A DNA stretch of 64,000 nucleotides from Methylosinus sp. PW1 (GCF_000745215.1 NZ_JQNK01000009.1:1550001-1614000); one strand, 5' to 3'; positions 1 through 10,853 are shown, counted from the stretch's first letter. Notes: a model not told the origin generated them from the letters alone. Numbers and translations are program-made.

Positions 1-501
<501 letters not shown>

Positions 502-588
502 CTAGAGCATTTGTCCGCGAAGTGGAACAGGCGGCGCCGATCGCGGAAGGGGATGACGCTTCGGGAGTCTTCGCGCCGCGACCCCACC

Positions 589-609
589 CCGGACGGCTGC
601 GCCGTCCGG
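589..609. repeat. GC-rich hairpin in the recA-alaS gap
   Basis: A 9-bp perfect stem (CCGGACGGC / GCCGTCCGG) with a 3-nt loop lies 30 bases past the recA stop. No T-run follows on either strand, so an intrinsic terminator is not clear. Similar GC palindromes flanked by runs of C and G recur in the window (38070-38150). Confidence 0.5.
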
Positions 610-638
610 CCCTCCCCCTGAAGGGTGGCCTCCCGCGT

Positions 639-1718
<1,080 letters not shown>

Positions 1719-2026
1719 GGCGATGATTCCTTCTGGCACGGGTCGGGCGGCGGGCGCAACGCGAGATGCGGCCCCGGGGCGAAAGACTTGTGATGATTGG
1801 ATCGGTGGCGAACAGAAGATCGGATGGGCAGATTGTATCCCATTTGTTCTCGTCGCCAAGTTCTTTTTTTGTTCTCGGTGATTTTTCCCGCGCAGTCCGG
1901 CTGGGCGCGGCCCCGGCGCGAGCCGAGGAATGGAACCGGCTTGAAGTCCGCGAGTTCCTCGGCGTAAGGGACCGCAGCCGGCCCTCGGCCTATTTCTCAT
2001 GATCGACAGCGGAGTTTCGACAGCCC
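1719..2026. other. Divergent recA/pyrE intergenic region
   Basis: 308 bases without a gene. It holds the recA leader, the LexA box at 1860-1874 and presumably both divergent promoters. Apart from the GTTC repeats I see no convincing -35/-10 pair or RNA gene. Confidence 0.6.
1860..1874 (-). promoter_or_regulatory. LexA (SOS) box upstream of recA
   Basis: GTTCTTTTTTTGTTC fits the alphaproteobacterial SOS operator GTTC-N7-GTTC exactly. A further GTTC at 1846-1849 gives a partly overlapping weaker repeat. Its place in the recA-pyrE gap, upstream of recA, supports LexA control of recA. Confidence 0.8.
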
Positions 2027-2623
2027 ATGAGCGACACGCGCGCGCCTTCCCGTCCCGACGCCGTTATCGACCCCGCCGATCCGCGCTGGGCGCGGCTGCA
2101 TCGGCTGATCGACACGCATTCGCTGCTGCGCGGCGATTTCACGCTCTCCTCGGGCCGCAAGAGCAATTATCTCTTCCAGCTGCGCCAGACGACCATGCTG
2201 CCGGAGGGCGCGCATCTCATCGCCGATATCGTCGTCGATTATATGAAGGCGCAGGGGATAAAGGGCGTCGGCGGGCTGGCCGTGGGCGCCGTGCCGCTGG
2301 TGGCGGCCATCGCCGCGGTGAGCTTTCCCAAAGGCGCTCCGGTCGACGCTTTCTTCGTGCGCAAGGAGGCCAAGGGCCATGGCGCCAAGGAGCGCATCGA
2401 CGGCTATGTGCCCAAGGATGGGGAGACGCTGATCGTGGACGATGTGGCGACCACGGGCGGCTCTATATTGGAGGCCATCGCCGGCATGGCGGAGGAGCAC
2501 CCGCAGGCGAGAGCGACGCGCGCGCTGGTCGTCGTCGACCGTGAGGAAGGCGCGGCGGAAAAGCTCGCCGAAAAGGGAGTCACGCTGGTGTCGATCTTCA
2601 AGCGCGGCGACTTTACAATATAG
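2027..2623 (+). CDS. pyrE: Orotate phosphoribosyltransferase
   Basis: Transfers phosphoribosyl from PRPP to orotate to make OMP in pyrimidine synthesis; cytoplasmic. The 198-residue protein has the type I PRTase fold signature, with the PRPP loop [12 protein letters not shown] at residues 135-146. It also has an RKSNY block near residue 44. The N-terminus is somewhat long, as in other alphaproteobacterial PyrE proteins. The ATG at 2027 follows a GGAG about 14 bases upstream. A small cytochrome gene follows after 29 bases, possibly co-transcribed but functionally unrelated. Confidence 0.95.
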   Translation: MSDTRAPSRPDAVIDPADPRWARLHRLIDTHSLLRGDFTLSSGRKSNYLFQLRQTTMLPEGAHLIADIVVDYMKAQGIKGVGGLAVGAVPLVAAIAAVSFPKGAPVDAFFVRKEAKGHGAKERIDGYVPKDGETLIVDDVATTGGSILEAIAGMAEEHPQARATRALVVVDREEGAAEKLAEKGVTLVSIFKRGDFTI

Positions 2624-2652
2624 CTTCGCATGCTGTTTCGGAGGGAGAGCCC

Positions 2653-2985
2653 ATGAATCGCGCGACGCCGATGGTCCTTGCCTTCCTCGCTTGCGGAGGC
2701 GTCGCGGCGCCGGCGCTCGCGCAATCGAGCGATCCTGCGGCCGGGCGGCGCCTCGCCGCCTCGCTCTGCGTCGAATGTCATCGCATAGACGAGAAGACGC
2801 CGGCCGAGAACGAGGCCGCCAAGGCGCCGAGCTTCGTCGATGTGGCGCGCATGCCCTCGACGACGGAGCTGGCGATAAAGGTTTTCCTGCGCAGCTCGCA
2901 TCGGAACATGCCCAATCTCATCCTCACGCCGGATGAGATCGACTCGCTCTCCGCCTATATCGTCGGCCTCGCGCCCGAGCGTTGA
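2653..2985 (+). CDS. Small periplasmic class I cytochrome c
   Basis: A 110-residue secreted mono-haem cytochrome. Residues 1-23 form a signal peptide ending ALA-Q. The haem motif CVECH is at 39-43, and a likely axial methionine is M86 in the segment RNMPNL. The body is about 85 residues, short for a cytochrome c. A GGAGGG ribosome site precedes the ATG. No gene partner is evident; pyrE lies upstream and a DUF3617 gene is convergent 4 bases past the stop. The electron-transfer role is clear from the motif; the partners are unknown. Confidence 0.85.
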   Translation: MNRATPMVLAFLACGGVAAPALAQSSDPAAGRRLAASLCVECHRIDEKTPAENEAAKAPSFVDVARMPSTTELAIKVFLRSSHRNMPNLILTPDEIDSLSAYIVGLAPER

Positions 2986-2989
2986 GGCG

Positions 2990-3442
2990 TCACGGCTTCG
3001 GGCATTCTGGCTGCAGAAATTTCGCGTCTATGGTGAAGCCGGAGCGCTCGCGCGCGACGCCGCTCTTTTGCGTGAGCGTCGTCTTCGATTGCGCGCGATA
3101 CCAGCTCGAGAAGTCGCCGGTGAACAAAAGGCTCGTCACCTCGCGCGCGCCGTGGAGATCGCATGAGAAGGTGACGATGACCTCGCCGCCTTGCGCGGAT
3201 TCGACCGTCGGCTTCGTGCAATTGTCCTGCGGAGCGCCGAGGATGCCGTCGCCCGCCTCGATGCAGACGTCATGCGACTGCAATCCCACGTCCGGCGATA
3301 TTGTTTTTATGCGCCAGAGACCGGGCCGACGCTGCGGCAGCTCGTCCGCTCGCGACGAGCGCGCGCTCGCAATGACGGAGAGAGACAAGGTCGCTGCGAG
3401 CATCGCAAGATAGGGCGCGCGACGATAGATGCATAGGTTCAA
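2990..3442 (-). CDS. DUF3617-family secreted protein
   Basis: A 150-residue protein with an N-terminal hydrophobic export segment (about residues 9-30). It carries the RPGLWRI block typical of DUF3617 near residue 39, and four cysteines in the mature part that could form two disulfides. The family is periplasmic and of unknown function. It is convergent with the cytochrome gene, 4 bases apart. Start is the ATG at 3442; a downstream in-frame methionine at residue 14 would still leave a signal peptide. Confidence 0.7.
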   Translation of the reverse strand: MNLCIYRRAPYLAMLAATLSLSVIASARSSRADELPQRRPGLWRIKTISPDVGLQSHDVCIEAGDGILGAPQDNCTKPTVESAQGGEVIVTFSCDLHGAREVTSLLFTGDFSSWYRAQSKTTLTQKSGVARERSGFTIDAKFLQPECPKP

Positions 3443-3616
3443 CGCTTCGCCTCGATCACGTAGGATTTTTTGCGGCGCGGACTATGTGACGCGCGCCTTT
3501 GCGAGGCAATTCGTTTTCGATGTCGCGCGCGCATTTCGAGAATAGCTCCCACGCGCGCATCCGTTTTTTCCTGGCGGCGTGACGCGGCCTCCCGAAGGAG
3601 GCCGCGCGACAGAGAA

Positions 3617-4108
3617 TCAGGCCTGGCCCGCGGCGCCTTGGGCTTTGGGAATGCGCAGAACCTGGCCGGGATAGATCTTGTCGGGATCGGAGAGCAGCGG
3701 CCGATTGGCGGCGAAAATCTCCTCGTATTTTCCGCCCTTGCCCTGGCCATATTGCGTCTCGGCGATCTTCCACAGCGTGTCGCCCTGGCGCACCTTGTAG
3801 AAGAAGGATTCCGTCTCCTGCTTGCCGACGACGATATTGCTCTCGACCTGCGAGACGCCCTTGGTGTTGCCGACGGCGAGCACGATCTTCTCGGCGTCGC
3901 TGGTGGAGGCCGCCTTGCCGCCGAGCTTCACCTTGTCGCCCTCGACCGAGATTTCGATCTTAGAGGCGTCGAGACCCTTCTTCTCGATCTCCTTCTTCAG
4001 CTCATCGGCGGGCGCGGCGGCGTTCTCGGTCGCGCCCTTGGGCGACGGCGCATTCTTGTCGATCTGCTCGCCGCTCTTCGAGTTGTTCCAGAAATTGAAG
4101 AGACCCAT
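3617..4108 (-). CDS. lysM: LysM/BON domain protein (Kbp/YgaU-like)
   Basis: 163 residues, no signal peptide. A BON-like segment covers about residues 45-95 (a VEGDKVKLGGKAAS block, then VSQVESNIVV). A LysM domain covers about 107-157, with YKVRQGDTLWKIA near its start and PGQVLRIP at its end. The E. coli homologue Kbp (YgaU) is a cytoplasmic potassium-binding protein with this same BON-LysM order. The lack of a signal peptide here agrees with that rather than with cell-wall binding. It stands alone, with a 174-base spacer to the DUF3617 gene. Confidence 0.85.
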   Translation of the reverse strand: MGLFNFWNNSKSGEQIDKNAPSPKGATENAAAPADELKKEIEKKGLDASKIEISVEGDKVKLGGKAASTSDAEKIVLAVGNTKGVSQVESNIVVGKQETESFFYKVRQGDTLWKIAETQYGQGKGGKYEEIFAANRPLLSDPDKIYPGQVLRIPKAQGAAGQA

Positions 4109-4192
4109 TTTTACGACCTCCTTCGCGCTTTGGCGTGAGCGCGAGCGCCGGTGGAATTGCGCCCGCGCCGCGTTACATAGGGCGCGCCGCGC

Positions 4193-4855
4193 TCAGGCGA
4201 GCCCATCGCGAAGAAGGCGCTCTTTCGCCGCCCGCACCCATAGCTTCGCGGCGAGCGGCGAGAAATGCAGGCCGTCATCGGTCATCTCCGGCCGCCGCGC
4301 GCCATTGTGCGAGAGCTGCGGCGCGAGATCGACGACGGCGAGCCCGCGCGCCTCGGCGAGCGCGCGCATCAGCGCATTGATCTCGTCTATGCGCGGCGCC
4401 ATCGCCGCATCGGCGACATGCGGCGCGAGCATCAGAACGCCGCGCGCATCCTCCGGCAGGCGGCGCAGCAGCGCGCGAAAATCATTTTCGATCTGCGCGA
4501 GCGGCGCCTCGTCGAACAAGAGATCGTTCAAGCCGCCGTCGATGACGAAGCAGCGCGCGCCCATCATGCGCGCCTCGACGATTTGCGCACCTATATCCTT
4601 CAACGTCGCGCCGCCGAGGCAGAGGCGCAGCACGTCGAAAGGACGCCGGCGGAGCGGGCGCCAATCGCATTGCGCCGCGAGGCTATCGCCGACGATGGCG
4701 TAGCGCGGCGGCCGCAGATGCGCGACGCGGCGATGCAGCGCGATGCGAAATGCGCGCCGCGCGCCGCCGTCGGAGGCGACGATCAGCGCGCCGAAGAGCA
4801 GCGGGAGGATGACGAGAATGAAAAGAATTTGCGCCAATGTCGTAATTGTCGTCAT
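4193..4855 (-). CDS. SGNH/GDSL-type hydrolase with N-terminal membrane anchor
   Basis: A 220-residue esterase-like protein. A single N-terminal transmembrane segment (about residues 8-28) anchors it. The SGNH blocks follow: GDSLAAQ (block I, catalytic Ser), GG near the middle (block II), GGLND (block III) and DGLHFSP (block V, Asp-His). The substrate cannot be told from sequence. The start MTTITTLAQ at 4855 puts the hydrophobic segment at the N-terminus; the longer frame upstream runs into the leader of the divergent gene. It shares a 63-base divergent spacer with the DUF2165 gene. Confidence 0.75.
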   Translation of the reverse strand: MTTITTLAQILFILVILPLLFGALIVASDGGARRAFRIALHRRVAHLRPPRYAIVGDSLAAQCDWRPLRRRPFDVLRLCLGGATLKDIGAQIVEARMMGARCFVIDGGLNDLLFDEAPLAQIENDFRALLRRLPEDARGVLMLAPHVADAAMAPRIDEINALMRALAEARGLAVVDLAPQLSHNGARRPEMTDDGLHFSPLAAKLWVRAAKERLLRDGLA

Positions 4856-4918
4856 CGCCGCCTCGCCCGCGTCATCGGCGGAACATAGATCCGAATAGAC
4901 ACTGGGGAGGACGCACGC

Positions 4919-5413
4919 ATGATCGCTCGCATCGCCAAGATCCTGCTCACCGCCTGCGCCGGCCTGCTCGGCCTCGTCGCCGGGCTCGGCAATATTTTCG
5001 ATTATGACACGAATTTCGAGGTCCTTCGCCATGTCGTCGCCATGGACACGACCCATGCCGACGCCGCGCTGATGAGCCGCGCCATAGTCTCCGACTCGCT
5101 TCAGCGGCTGCTCTATGCCGGGATCATCGCGACGGAGCTCGCCTTCGGCGCGCTCTGCCTCTATGGCGCGCTGCGGCTTTTTGGCGCACGAAAGGATGAG
5201 GCCGCGCGCTTCGAAGCGGCGAAGCAATGCGCCATCGGCGGGCTCGCGCTCGGCTTCGCGCTCTATTTCTTCGGCTTCATGATCATCGGCGGCGAATGGT
5301 TCCAGATGTGGCGTTCCATTGATTGGAACTTCCAGCAGCCGGCGTTTCGATTCATCGGCTCGCTCGGCCTCATCCTGCTCTTCGTCGCGCAGCCGGAGAC
5401 CCCGCGCGGCTGA
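4919..5413 (+). CDS. DUF2165 integral membrane protein
   Basis: 164 residues with four predicted transmembrane helices (about 5-25, 67-89, 105-125, 140-158). The FDYDTNFEFV-like loop after helix 1 and the GGEWFQMW(R)S segment before helix 4 are characteristic of DUF2165, a family of small membrane proteins of unknown role. Start ATG at 4919 follows a GGGGAGGA sequence. It is divergent from an SGNH hydrolase gene; no operon partner follows closely. Confidence 0.75.
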   Translation: MIARIAKILLTACAGLLGLVAGLGNIFDYDTNFEVLRHVVAMDTTHADAALMSRAIVSDSLQRLLYAGIIATELAFGALCLYGALRLFGARKDEAARFEAAKQCAIGGLALGFALYFFGFMIIGGEWFQMWRSIDWNFQQPAFRFIGSLGLILLFVAQPETPRG

Positions 5414-5536
5414 AGCGGCGAGAGCATTGTTTGGAACCTATCCAATCTATGGAGTTTGACGGGATTGTCGCTCCCTCACTAGATTTCGCGCGCCGCTCAT
5501 TCGGAGAGTTCCCTCTCGCGATCGGAGAAACTGAAA

Positions 5537-6802
5537 ATGGCGCTCGCCGCTCGATCGCGCCTCTCGACATTGTCGCGCGCGTTTTTATTTCTGCTCGTCG
5601 CGGCCTCGCCGGCGACGAGCCTCGAATCGACGACGAGCGATGCGCGCGCCGCCGATGAGGCTCGTCTCTCGCAGCGGGAGCTGCTGGGGAAACGAATTTT
5701 CGAGGATAAGAATCTCTCGGAGCCCGCCGGCCTCTCCTGCGCCTCCTGCCATGATCCCGCCAAGGCGTTTCAGGGCAATAATGGCTCGCCCATAGCGGCG
5801 CTGGCGCGCGGCAGCCGGCCGGACGCGCTCGGAACGCGCAAGACGCCGACGCTCGGCTATGTGTCCTTCAGCCCGCGCTTTCATTTCATGAAGAAGAAGG
5901 ACGAGGAGACCGGCGAGACCGAGCTGGTTCCCGTCGGCGGCCAATTTTGGGACGGCCGCGCGGATGATCTCGCCGCGCAAGTGGAAGGGCCGCTGCTCAA
6001 TCCGCGCGAGATGAACAATCCGTCGAAAGCCGCCGTGGTCGAGAAGATAAAATCCGGCGCCTATGCCGATCTCGCGCGGCGCCTCTATGGCGAGAAGATT
6101 TTCGAGAGCGATGCGGCCTTCGACAAATTGGCGCATGCTGTCGCCGCCTATGAGAGCAGCGAGCGATTTCATCCTTTCTCGTCCAAATTCGACGATTTTC
6201 TGCGCGGACGCGAGAAATTGACCGCCGAAGAGGCGAAGGGCTTCGCGCTGTTCAAGGACAAGAAGAAGGGCAATTGCATCGCCTGCCATGTCGGCGAGGA
6301 GAAATCGCGCCATCCGCAGGACTGGCTGTTCACCGATTTCAGCTATGACGCGCTGGGCGCGCCGCGCAACGCCGCCATACCGGACAACAAAGACCCCGCA
6401 TTTGTCGATCTCGGCCTCTGCAAGCGGGAAGGGCTCGCCAAGGTCGCGCCCAAGGGCTACGCCATCGACAGCCTCTGCGGGCAGTTCAAGGCGCCGACCT
6501 TGCGCAACATCGCCGTCACCGGCCCCTATCTGCACAATGGCGTCTTCGCCAGCCTGCGCGATGTCGTGGCCTTCTATGCGACGCGCGACACCGATCCTGC
6601 GCGCTGGTATCCCAAGAAAGAGGGCGCGACCGCGAAATACGACGATCTGCCGGAGACGTTCCACGACAATGTGAACGTCAAGGAAGTTCCCTATGATCGC
6701 AAGCCGGACGAGACGCCGCGGATCGACGAGAGCGAGATCGACGCCATCGTCGCCTTTCTGCGCACGCTGACCGACCGGCCCGCGGCGAAGGCGGAGAGAT
6801 AG
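5537..6802 (+). CDS. Di-haem cytochrome c peroxidase / MauG-family protein
   Basis: A 421-residue periplasmic di-haem protein with a signal peptide of about 30 residues. The first haem motif CASCH lies near residue 73, and the second, CIACH, near residue 249. The region between contains the GGQFWDGRADDL block typical of bacterial cytochrome c peroxidase and MauG. Downstream is the TLRNIAVTGPYLHNGVF block. It could detoxify peroxide or carry out cofactor oxidation like MauG; no methylamine dehydrogenase genes are near, so the former or an unknown substrate is more likely. A second family member lies at 62740-63777. Confidence 0.85.
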   Translation: MALAARSRLSTLSRAFLFLLVAASPATSLESTTSDARAADEARLSQRELLGKRIFEDKNLSEPAGLSCASCHDPAKAFQGNNGSPIAALARGSRPDALGTRKTPTLGYVSFSPRFHFMKKKDEETGETELVPVGGQFWDGRADDLAAQVEGPLLNPREMNNPSKAAVVEKIKSGAYADLARRLYGEKIFESDAAFDKLAHAVAAYESSERFHPFSSKFDDFLRGREKLTAEEAKGFALFKDKKKGNCIACHVGEEKSRHPQDWLFTDFSYDALGAPRNAAIPDNKDPAFVDLGLCKREGLAKVAPKGYAIDSLCGQFKAPTLRNIAVTGPYLHNGVFASLRDVVAFYATRDTDPARWYPKKEGATAKYDDLPETFHDNVNVKEVPYDRKPDETPRIDESEIDAIVAFLRTLTDRPAAKAER

Positions 6803-6884
6803 CGCGCATAGGGACGAGAGCCGCCGCGAAAAGGACATAAGCATAGGGCCGGATGCCGCCTTCTTTCCCTCGAGGAGGCGGCCC

Positions 6885-8561
6885 ATGCGGCTTCGCGTGC
6901 TTCTGCTCGTTTGCGTGTCTTCGATCGCTCTCACCCCCGCATGGGCGAAGGAGACGATCGTCGAGGCGACATCAATTATCGACGGCGTCATCGTCCATCC
7001 CGACGCCGCCACAGTGACGCGCAGAGCGGCGATCGATCTTCCCGCCGGCGCCGCGACAATTCTCCTCAAAAATCTTCCCTTCGCGCTCGACGCCGATTCG
7101 CTGCGCGTCTCCGGCGAGGCGAATGGGCGCGTGACGATCGGCGCCGTCGAGGCGCGGCTCGCGCCGGCGGAGACGCAGGCCCCGGACACGGCGATCGAAG
7201 CGAAGCTGAAGCAATTGCGCGCTGCGCGCGAGAGCCTGCAAGTGACGCTGGACGCGCTCGCCGCCAAGCAGGCCATGATCGCGCGCTATTCGCAGGCCGG
7301 GCCGGAGAAGCTCGGCCCCGAGACGCGGCCGCTCGCGATCGGCGAATGGAACGCGGCCTTCGACGCCATCGCCTCCGCATTGACCAGAACCGGCGAGGAA
7401 CTGCGCGGCGCCCGCGTCAAGGCGAAGGAGCTCGACGACGAGATCCATGCGCTGGAGTCGGGAACAGGCGCGCGCGCGACGCGGCGCCCGTCGCGCGAGA
7501 TCGCCATCGCCGTCGAATCGGCGAGCGGCGGGAGGCTGCAATTGTCCCTCTCCTATCTCGTCGCCGGCGCCTATTGGCGGCCCGCCTATGACGCGCGACT
7601 CGAGACCAGCGGCGCGGCGGGCAAGCCGCAGCTCGAATTCATTCGCCGCGCCGCGGTGACGCAGAGCACGGGCGAGGATTGGAACGATGTCGCGCTCTCC
7701 GTCTCGACGACGCGCGCGCATCGCGGCGCGGCGGCGCCCGATGTGCAGCCGCAGCGCGTGAGCTTCTACGAGCCGCCGATCGTCTATGCGCCGAAAGCCG
7801 CGGCGCCCGCTACGATGGAGCGGCAGATGCGCAGATCGGCGGAAGCGCCGATGGCCGCCGCTGCGGCGCCCGAGCCTGCGCCCGCGGAGCAGCAGACGGC
7901 GGCGCTCGAATCCAACGCCTTTCAGGCGAGCTTCAAAATTTCCGGCCGCGTCGGCGCGCCCGGCGACGGGACGACGAAGAGCTTTATTCTCTCCGCGCGC
8001 CGCATGACGCCGACGCTCGCCGCGCGCATCGCGCCGGCGCTCGATCCCACGGCTTTTCTCGAGGCGCGCATCGTCAATGAGGAGGACGCGCCGCTGCTGG
8101 CCGGCCCTGTCGCCGTGCAGCGCGACGGAATGCATGTGGGGCAGAGCCGCATCGCTTTCGTCGCGCCGGGAGAGGCGGTGGAGCTCGGCTTCGGCGCCGA
8201 CGACAAGATCAAGGTCGCGCGCGCGCCGGTCAAGCGCCTCGAGAATGAGCCGAGCTGGTTCGGCCAGACGAAATACGAGACGCGCGACTTCAAGACGACG
8301 GTCGAGAATCTGCACGATTTCATCGTTCCGGTGAGGGTCGTCGATCAGATTCCGTTTTCGGAGAATACCGCCATCACGGTGGAGACTCTGCCGCAGACGA
8401 CCGCGCCCACGACGAAGCAGATCGCCGACAAGCGCGGCGTGATGGGCTGGAGCTTCGACGCCAAGCCGCGCGAGACGAAAGAGCTGCGCCTCGCCTATCG
8501 CGTGAAATGGCCGGCGGAGCGCGACATTGTGACACAACCGGCGCCGATCGCGCCGAGGTGA
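6885..8561 (+). CDS. MuiA-type DUF4139 domain protein
   Basis: 558 residues with a signal peptide (cleavage near AWA-K, residue 21). The N-terminal DUF4140 region covers about 30-130 with the VIVHPDAATVTR block. A charged, probably coiled-coil stretch covers 100-190, followed by the DUF4139 region with YWRPAYDARL near residue 231 and WFGQTKYETRDF near 455. An Ala/Pro-rich insert lies around residues 300-345. Family members are called mucoidy inhibitor A but their biochemistry is unknown. The start is preceded by a GGAGG in the leader. Confidence 0.8.
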   Translation: MRLRVLLLVCVSSIALTPAWAKETIVEATSIIDGVIVHPDAATVTRRAAIDLPAGAATILLKNLPFALDADSLRVSGEANGRVTIGAVEARLAPAETQAPDTAIEAKLKQLRAARESLQVTLDALAAKQAMIARYSQAGPEKLGPETRPLAIGEWNAAFDAIASALTRTGEELRGARVKAKELDDEIHALESGTGARATRRPSREIAIAVESASGGRLQLSLSYLVAGAYWRPAYDARLETSGAAGKPQLEFIRRAAVTQSTGEDWNDVALSVSTTRAHRGAAAPDVQPQRVSFYEPPIVYAPKAAAPATMERQMRRSAEAPMAAAAAPEPAPAEQQTAALESNAFQASFKISGRVGAPGDGTTKSFILSARRMTPTLAARIAPALDPTAFLEARIVNEEDAPLLAGPVAVQRDGMHVGQSRIAFVAPGEAVELGFGADDKIKVARAPVKRLENEPSWFGQTKYETRDFKTTVENLHDFIVPVRVVDQIPFSENTAITVETLPQTTAPTTKQIADKRGVMGWSFDAKPRETKELRLAYRVKWPAERDIVTQPAPIAPR

Positions 8562-8633
8562 CGGACTTGAAAGGGACTTCGGCGTAGCCATTTGTGTCGT
8601 GTCGCAGCGCTCGCGCGACGAGGAGAGTCCCCG

Positions 8634-9068
8634 ATGCATGTCAATATCGCCGCGGCGGAAGCCGCCATCACCGCCGCACGCAAGCGCGCCGCCGAGCTCG
8701 GCACGAAAATGTGCATCGCCGTCGTCGATTCCGGCGCCGATCTGAAAGCCTTCTATCGCATGGACGACGCCTGGGTCGGCAGCATCGACATTGCGATCAA
8801 GAAGGCGAAGACGGCCGTCTTCTTCGGCATGCCGACGGGCGAGATCGGCAAGCTGTCGCAGCCGGGCGGCCCGCTCTTCGGCATTGAGCATTCCAATGAC
8901 GGGCTCATCACCTTCCCCGGCGGCCTGCCCATCGTCGACGAGGATGGCGTGCTGGTCGGAGCCATAGGCGTCAGCGGCAGCTCGGTGGAGAATGACCACG
9001 CCGTCGCGCAGGCCGGCGTCGCCGTCGTCGGCGTCAGCGATCTGCCGGCGCATCCTTGGCGGACGTGA
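8634..9068 (+). CDS. GlcG/HbpS-like (DUF336) protein
   Basis: 144 residues of the HbpS/GlcG fold. The blocks [18 protein letters not shown] (near residue 28) and a glycine-rich [20 protein letters not shown] segment (near 95) are diagnostic of the family. Relatives bind haem (HbpS) or accompany glycolate or propanediol genes (GlcG, PduO C-terminal domain). No such genes are here, so the ligand is open. The start at ATG 8634 is chosen for the GAGGAGAG ribosome site; the frame is open further upstream without similarity. Its end overlaps the convergent hydrolase by 35 bases. Confidence 0.8.
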   Translation: MHVNIAAAEAAITAARKRAAELGTKMCIAVVDSGADLKAFYRMDDAWVGSIDIAIKKAKTAVFFGMPTGEIGKLSQPGGPLFGIEHSNDGLITFPGGLPIVDEDGVLVGAIGVSGSSVENDHAVAQAGVAVVGVSDLPAHPWRT

Positions 9069-9663
9069 GTCCGCGGTCGAGCCACGCGCGCCATTGCGGC
9101 GCCGCGCCGATGAAATCGGCCAGCGCCGCATAGCCGCCGCTATTGGGGTGGGCGCCGTCGCCGGCGGCCGCCTCCTGCAAAAGCACGCCGCAGCGCGCAG
9201 CGAAGCCGCGCGTCTCGATATAGGGAATGCGCAGCGCGGCGCAGAGCTTTTGCAATCGCGGGCACAGACCATCGATCCGCGCTGCGCCCGGCAGAAACGG
9301 CCCCACCATCAATACGGGCGCGCGCGTCATAGCCTCGCGCAGCATTTGCTCCGCATGGGCCAGCGTCTCCTCGAGCGGAACGCGCGCGCGGCCCGCTTCC
9401 TCCTCCACGCAATCATTGGCGCCGAAGGAAAACAGCAGACGCGCGTCGCAATCTTCCGGCAGGCGGCGGCGCGCCTCCTCGCGCCAGCGCGCGGCGATAT
9501 CGGCGCTGGTGTCGCGGCAGACGCCGAGATTATAGGCGGTGACGTCGCGCCCCGCCCGGCGCTCGCGCGAGACGAGCCGGCCCACCCAGCCGAGACCATC
9601 ATCGTCGCCGGTTCCATTGACGAGGCTGTCGCCGAAAAAGCAGATGCGAACCGGCGTGGTCAT
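9034..9663 (-). CDS. SGNH/GDSL-type hydrolase (cytoplasmic form)
   Basis: 209 residues, no signal peptide. It has block [10 protein letters not shown] (Ser near 12), block III FGANDC and block [10 protein letters not shown] (Asp-His near the C-terminus). The sequence resembles the arylesterase-like or TesA-like SGNH group. The start [13 protein letters not shown] at 9663 fits where the fold begins; the longer upstream frame has no similarity. It overlaps the end of the convergent HbpS-like gene by 35 bases. The natural substrate is unknown. It differs from the anchored hydrolase at 4193-4855 in lacking a membrane segment. Confidence 0.8.
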   Translation of the reverse strand: MTTPVRICFFGDSLVNGTGDDDGLGWVGRLVSRERRAGRDVTAYNLGVCRDTSADIAARWREEARRRLPEDCDARLLFSFGANDCVEEEAGRARVPLEETLAHAEQMLREAMTRAPVLMVGPFLPGAARIDGLCPRLQKLCAALRIPYIETRGFAARCGVLLQEAAAGDGAHPNSGGYAALADFIGAAPQWRAWLDRGLTSAKDAPADR

Positions 9664-9702
9664 GCGCGCCCCCGGATAGATTTGCGCGGCCTCCGCCGCC
9701 TT

Positions 9703-9818
9703 CCTTCTCCCCGCTCGCAGGGAGAAGGTGAGCATGAGGGGCCAGGGGCATGAGCCGCAAACGGAAAACGCCCCGAGCCCCTCACCCCGGCCCTCTCCCC
9801 GCTCGCGCGGGGAGAGGG
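9703..9818. repeat. Composite palindromic repeat, copy 1
   Basis: Two GC hairpins (CCTTCTCCC/GGGAGAAGG at 9703-9728 and CCCTCTCCCC/GGGGAGAGGG at 9791-9818) flank a core with the words TGAGCCGCAAACGGAAAACG and CCCC. The copy at 53776-53890 has the same layout and a core with only a few differences. A similar but core-less pair is at 16616-16735. This is a REP/BIME-like intergenic repeat family. Confidence 0.75.
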
Positions 9819-9825
9819 AGAAAGA

Positions 9826-10539
9826 TCATTCCGCCTCCGCGCGCCATCCGCAGAGCGCCAGCGCTTCGCGCATATGCGCGGGCGCCGGGGCGCGCACGAC
9901 GATGCGCTCCTTGTTCTCGCGCATCGGAATGTCGATTTCGCGCGCGTGAAGATGCAGCGGCGGCGCGCCTTCGCGCTTGCCGTGGCCATAGACGGGATCG
10001 CCGAGCATGGGCCAGCCCATGGCCTGGCAATGAACGCGCAGCTGATGCGTGCGGCCGGTCTGCGGCCTCAGCTCGAGGAAGGCGAGATCGTTGCCCTGCG
10101 CGTCGCGGGCGCGGCCCAGCACACGCCAATCCGTCTGCGCCGGCTGGCCCAGCGGATCGGGGCGCATCCACCAGCCGCGCGTCGAATCGAGCCGGCCGAG
10201 CGCCATGTCGATATGGCCCTCCTCCGCGGAAGGCGCGCCTTCGACGATCGCCCAATAGGTCTTTTTGATGCGCCCGTCGTGAAACAGCTTGCCGAGCCGC
10301 TCCAGCGCCTTGCGGTGGCGGCCGAGCACGAGGCAGCCGGAGGTGTCGCGATCGAGCCGATGGGCGAGCGCCGGCGCGCGCGGCAGGCCGAAGCGCAGAG
10401 CGTCGAAATGGTCCTCCAGATTCTCGCCGCCCTTGGGGCCGCGATGCACGGGCAGGCCGGCGGGCTTGTCGACGACGAGCATCAGCCCGTCCCGATAGAG
10501 GAGGCGCGAAACGAGATCATCCGGCGTCATGGGCGTCAT
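9826..10539 (-). CDS. RluA-family pseudouridine synthase
   Basis: 237 residues. The catalytic motif HRLDRDTSG lies near residues 58-66 and its Asp is the expected nucleophile. Other family blocks are LVVDKPAGLPVH near residue 22 and RPQTGRTHQLRVH near 156. There is no N-terminal S4 domain, so it resembles the RluA/RluC core rather than RluD. It isomerises uridines in rRNA or tRNA; the exact target cannot be assigned. Start at ATG 10539 (MTPMTPDD) or the second ATG at 10530; the longer upstream frame is not similar to the family. Confidence 0.85.
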   Translation of the reverse strand: MTPMTPDDLVSRLLYRDGLMLVVDKPAGLPVHRGPKGGENLEDHFDALRFGLPRAPALAHRLDRDTSGCLVLGRHRKALERLGKLFHDGRIKKTYWAIVEGAPSAEEGHIDMALGRLDSTRGWWMRPDPLGQPAQTDWRVLGRARDAQGNDLAFLELRPQTGRTHQLRVHCQAMGWPMLGDPVYGHGKREGAPPLHLHAREIDIPMRENKERIVVRAPAPAHMREALALCGWRAEAE

Positions 10540-10670
10540 CCTAAACGAATCGGCGATTTCGCGTGAGGGCAGGCGGCCCGCCCTTGCCGCCGCGTGGCGC
10601 GCGCTAGCTAGAGACATGCGGAGCCAGCCCTTCGTCCGAGGGCCAGCAATAGAGAACAACGGAGAGAACC

Positions 10671-10853
10671 ATGGCCGAAGAAGACCAAGTCGACCGCCTG
10701 ATGACGCGGAACGCCTATATTTTCGCGGGGGTCGGAGCCGTGCTCGGCGCCGTGATGGGCGCCGGCGTCGTCGGCTTTCCCGCCGCGATCGGGACGGTGA
10801 TCATCGGCGCGCTGCTCGGCGGCATTCTCGGGTCCTTCATCGTCACCAAATGA
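10671..10853 (+). CDS. Small glycine-zipper membrane protein
   Basis: 60 residues. A short charged head (about 14 residues) is followed by two hydrophobic stretches rich in glycine with GxxxG spacing (about 18-38 and 40-57), ending in TK. It looks like a two-helix hairpin membrane protein. A GGAGAG ribosome site lies 8 bases before the ATG, which supports translation. Function is unknown; neighbours are a pseudouridine synthase (divergent) and a HupE-like gene (convergent). Confidence 0.65.
   Translation: MAEEDQVDRLMTRNAYIFAGVGAVLGAVMGAGVVGFPAAIGTVIIGALLGGILGSFIVTK

Noticed and set aside
5537..6802. MauG of methylamine utilisation
   Set aside because: The fold is the same, but no mau genes are nearby, so only the wider di-haem peroxidase name is supported.
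6972..9272. A 766-codon minus-strand frame
   Set aside because: It lies opposite the MuiA-like and HbpS-like genes and shows no family blocks of its own.
9703..9818. A CRISPR-like array from the repeated GC hairpins
   Set aside because: There are only two hairpins with different sequence and no regular spacers; no cas gene is near.
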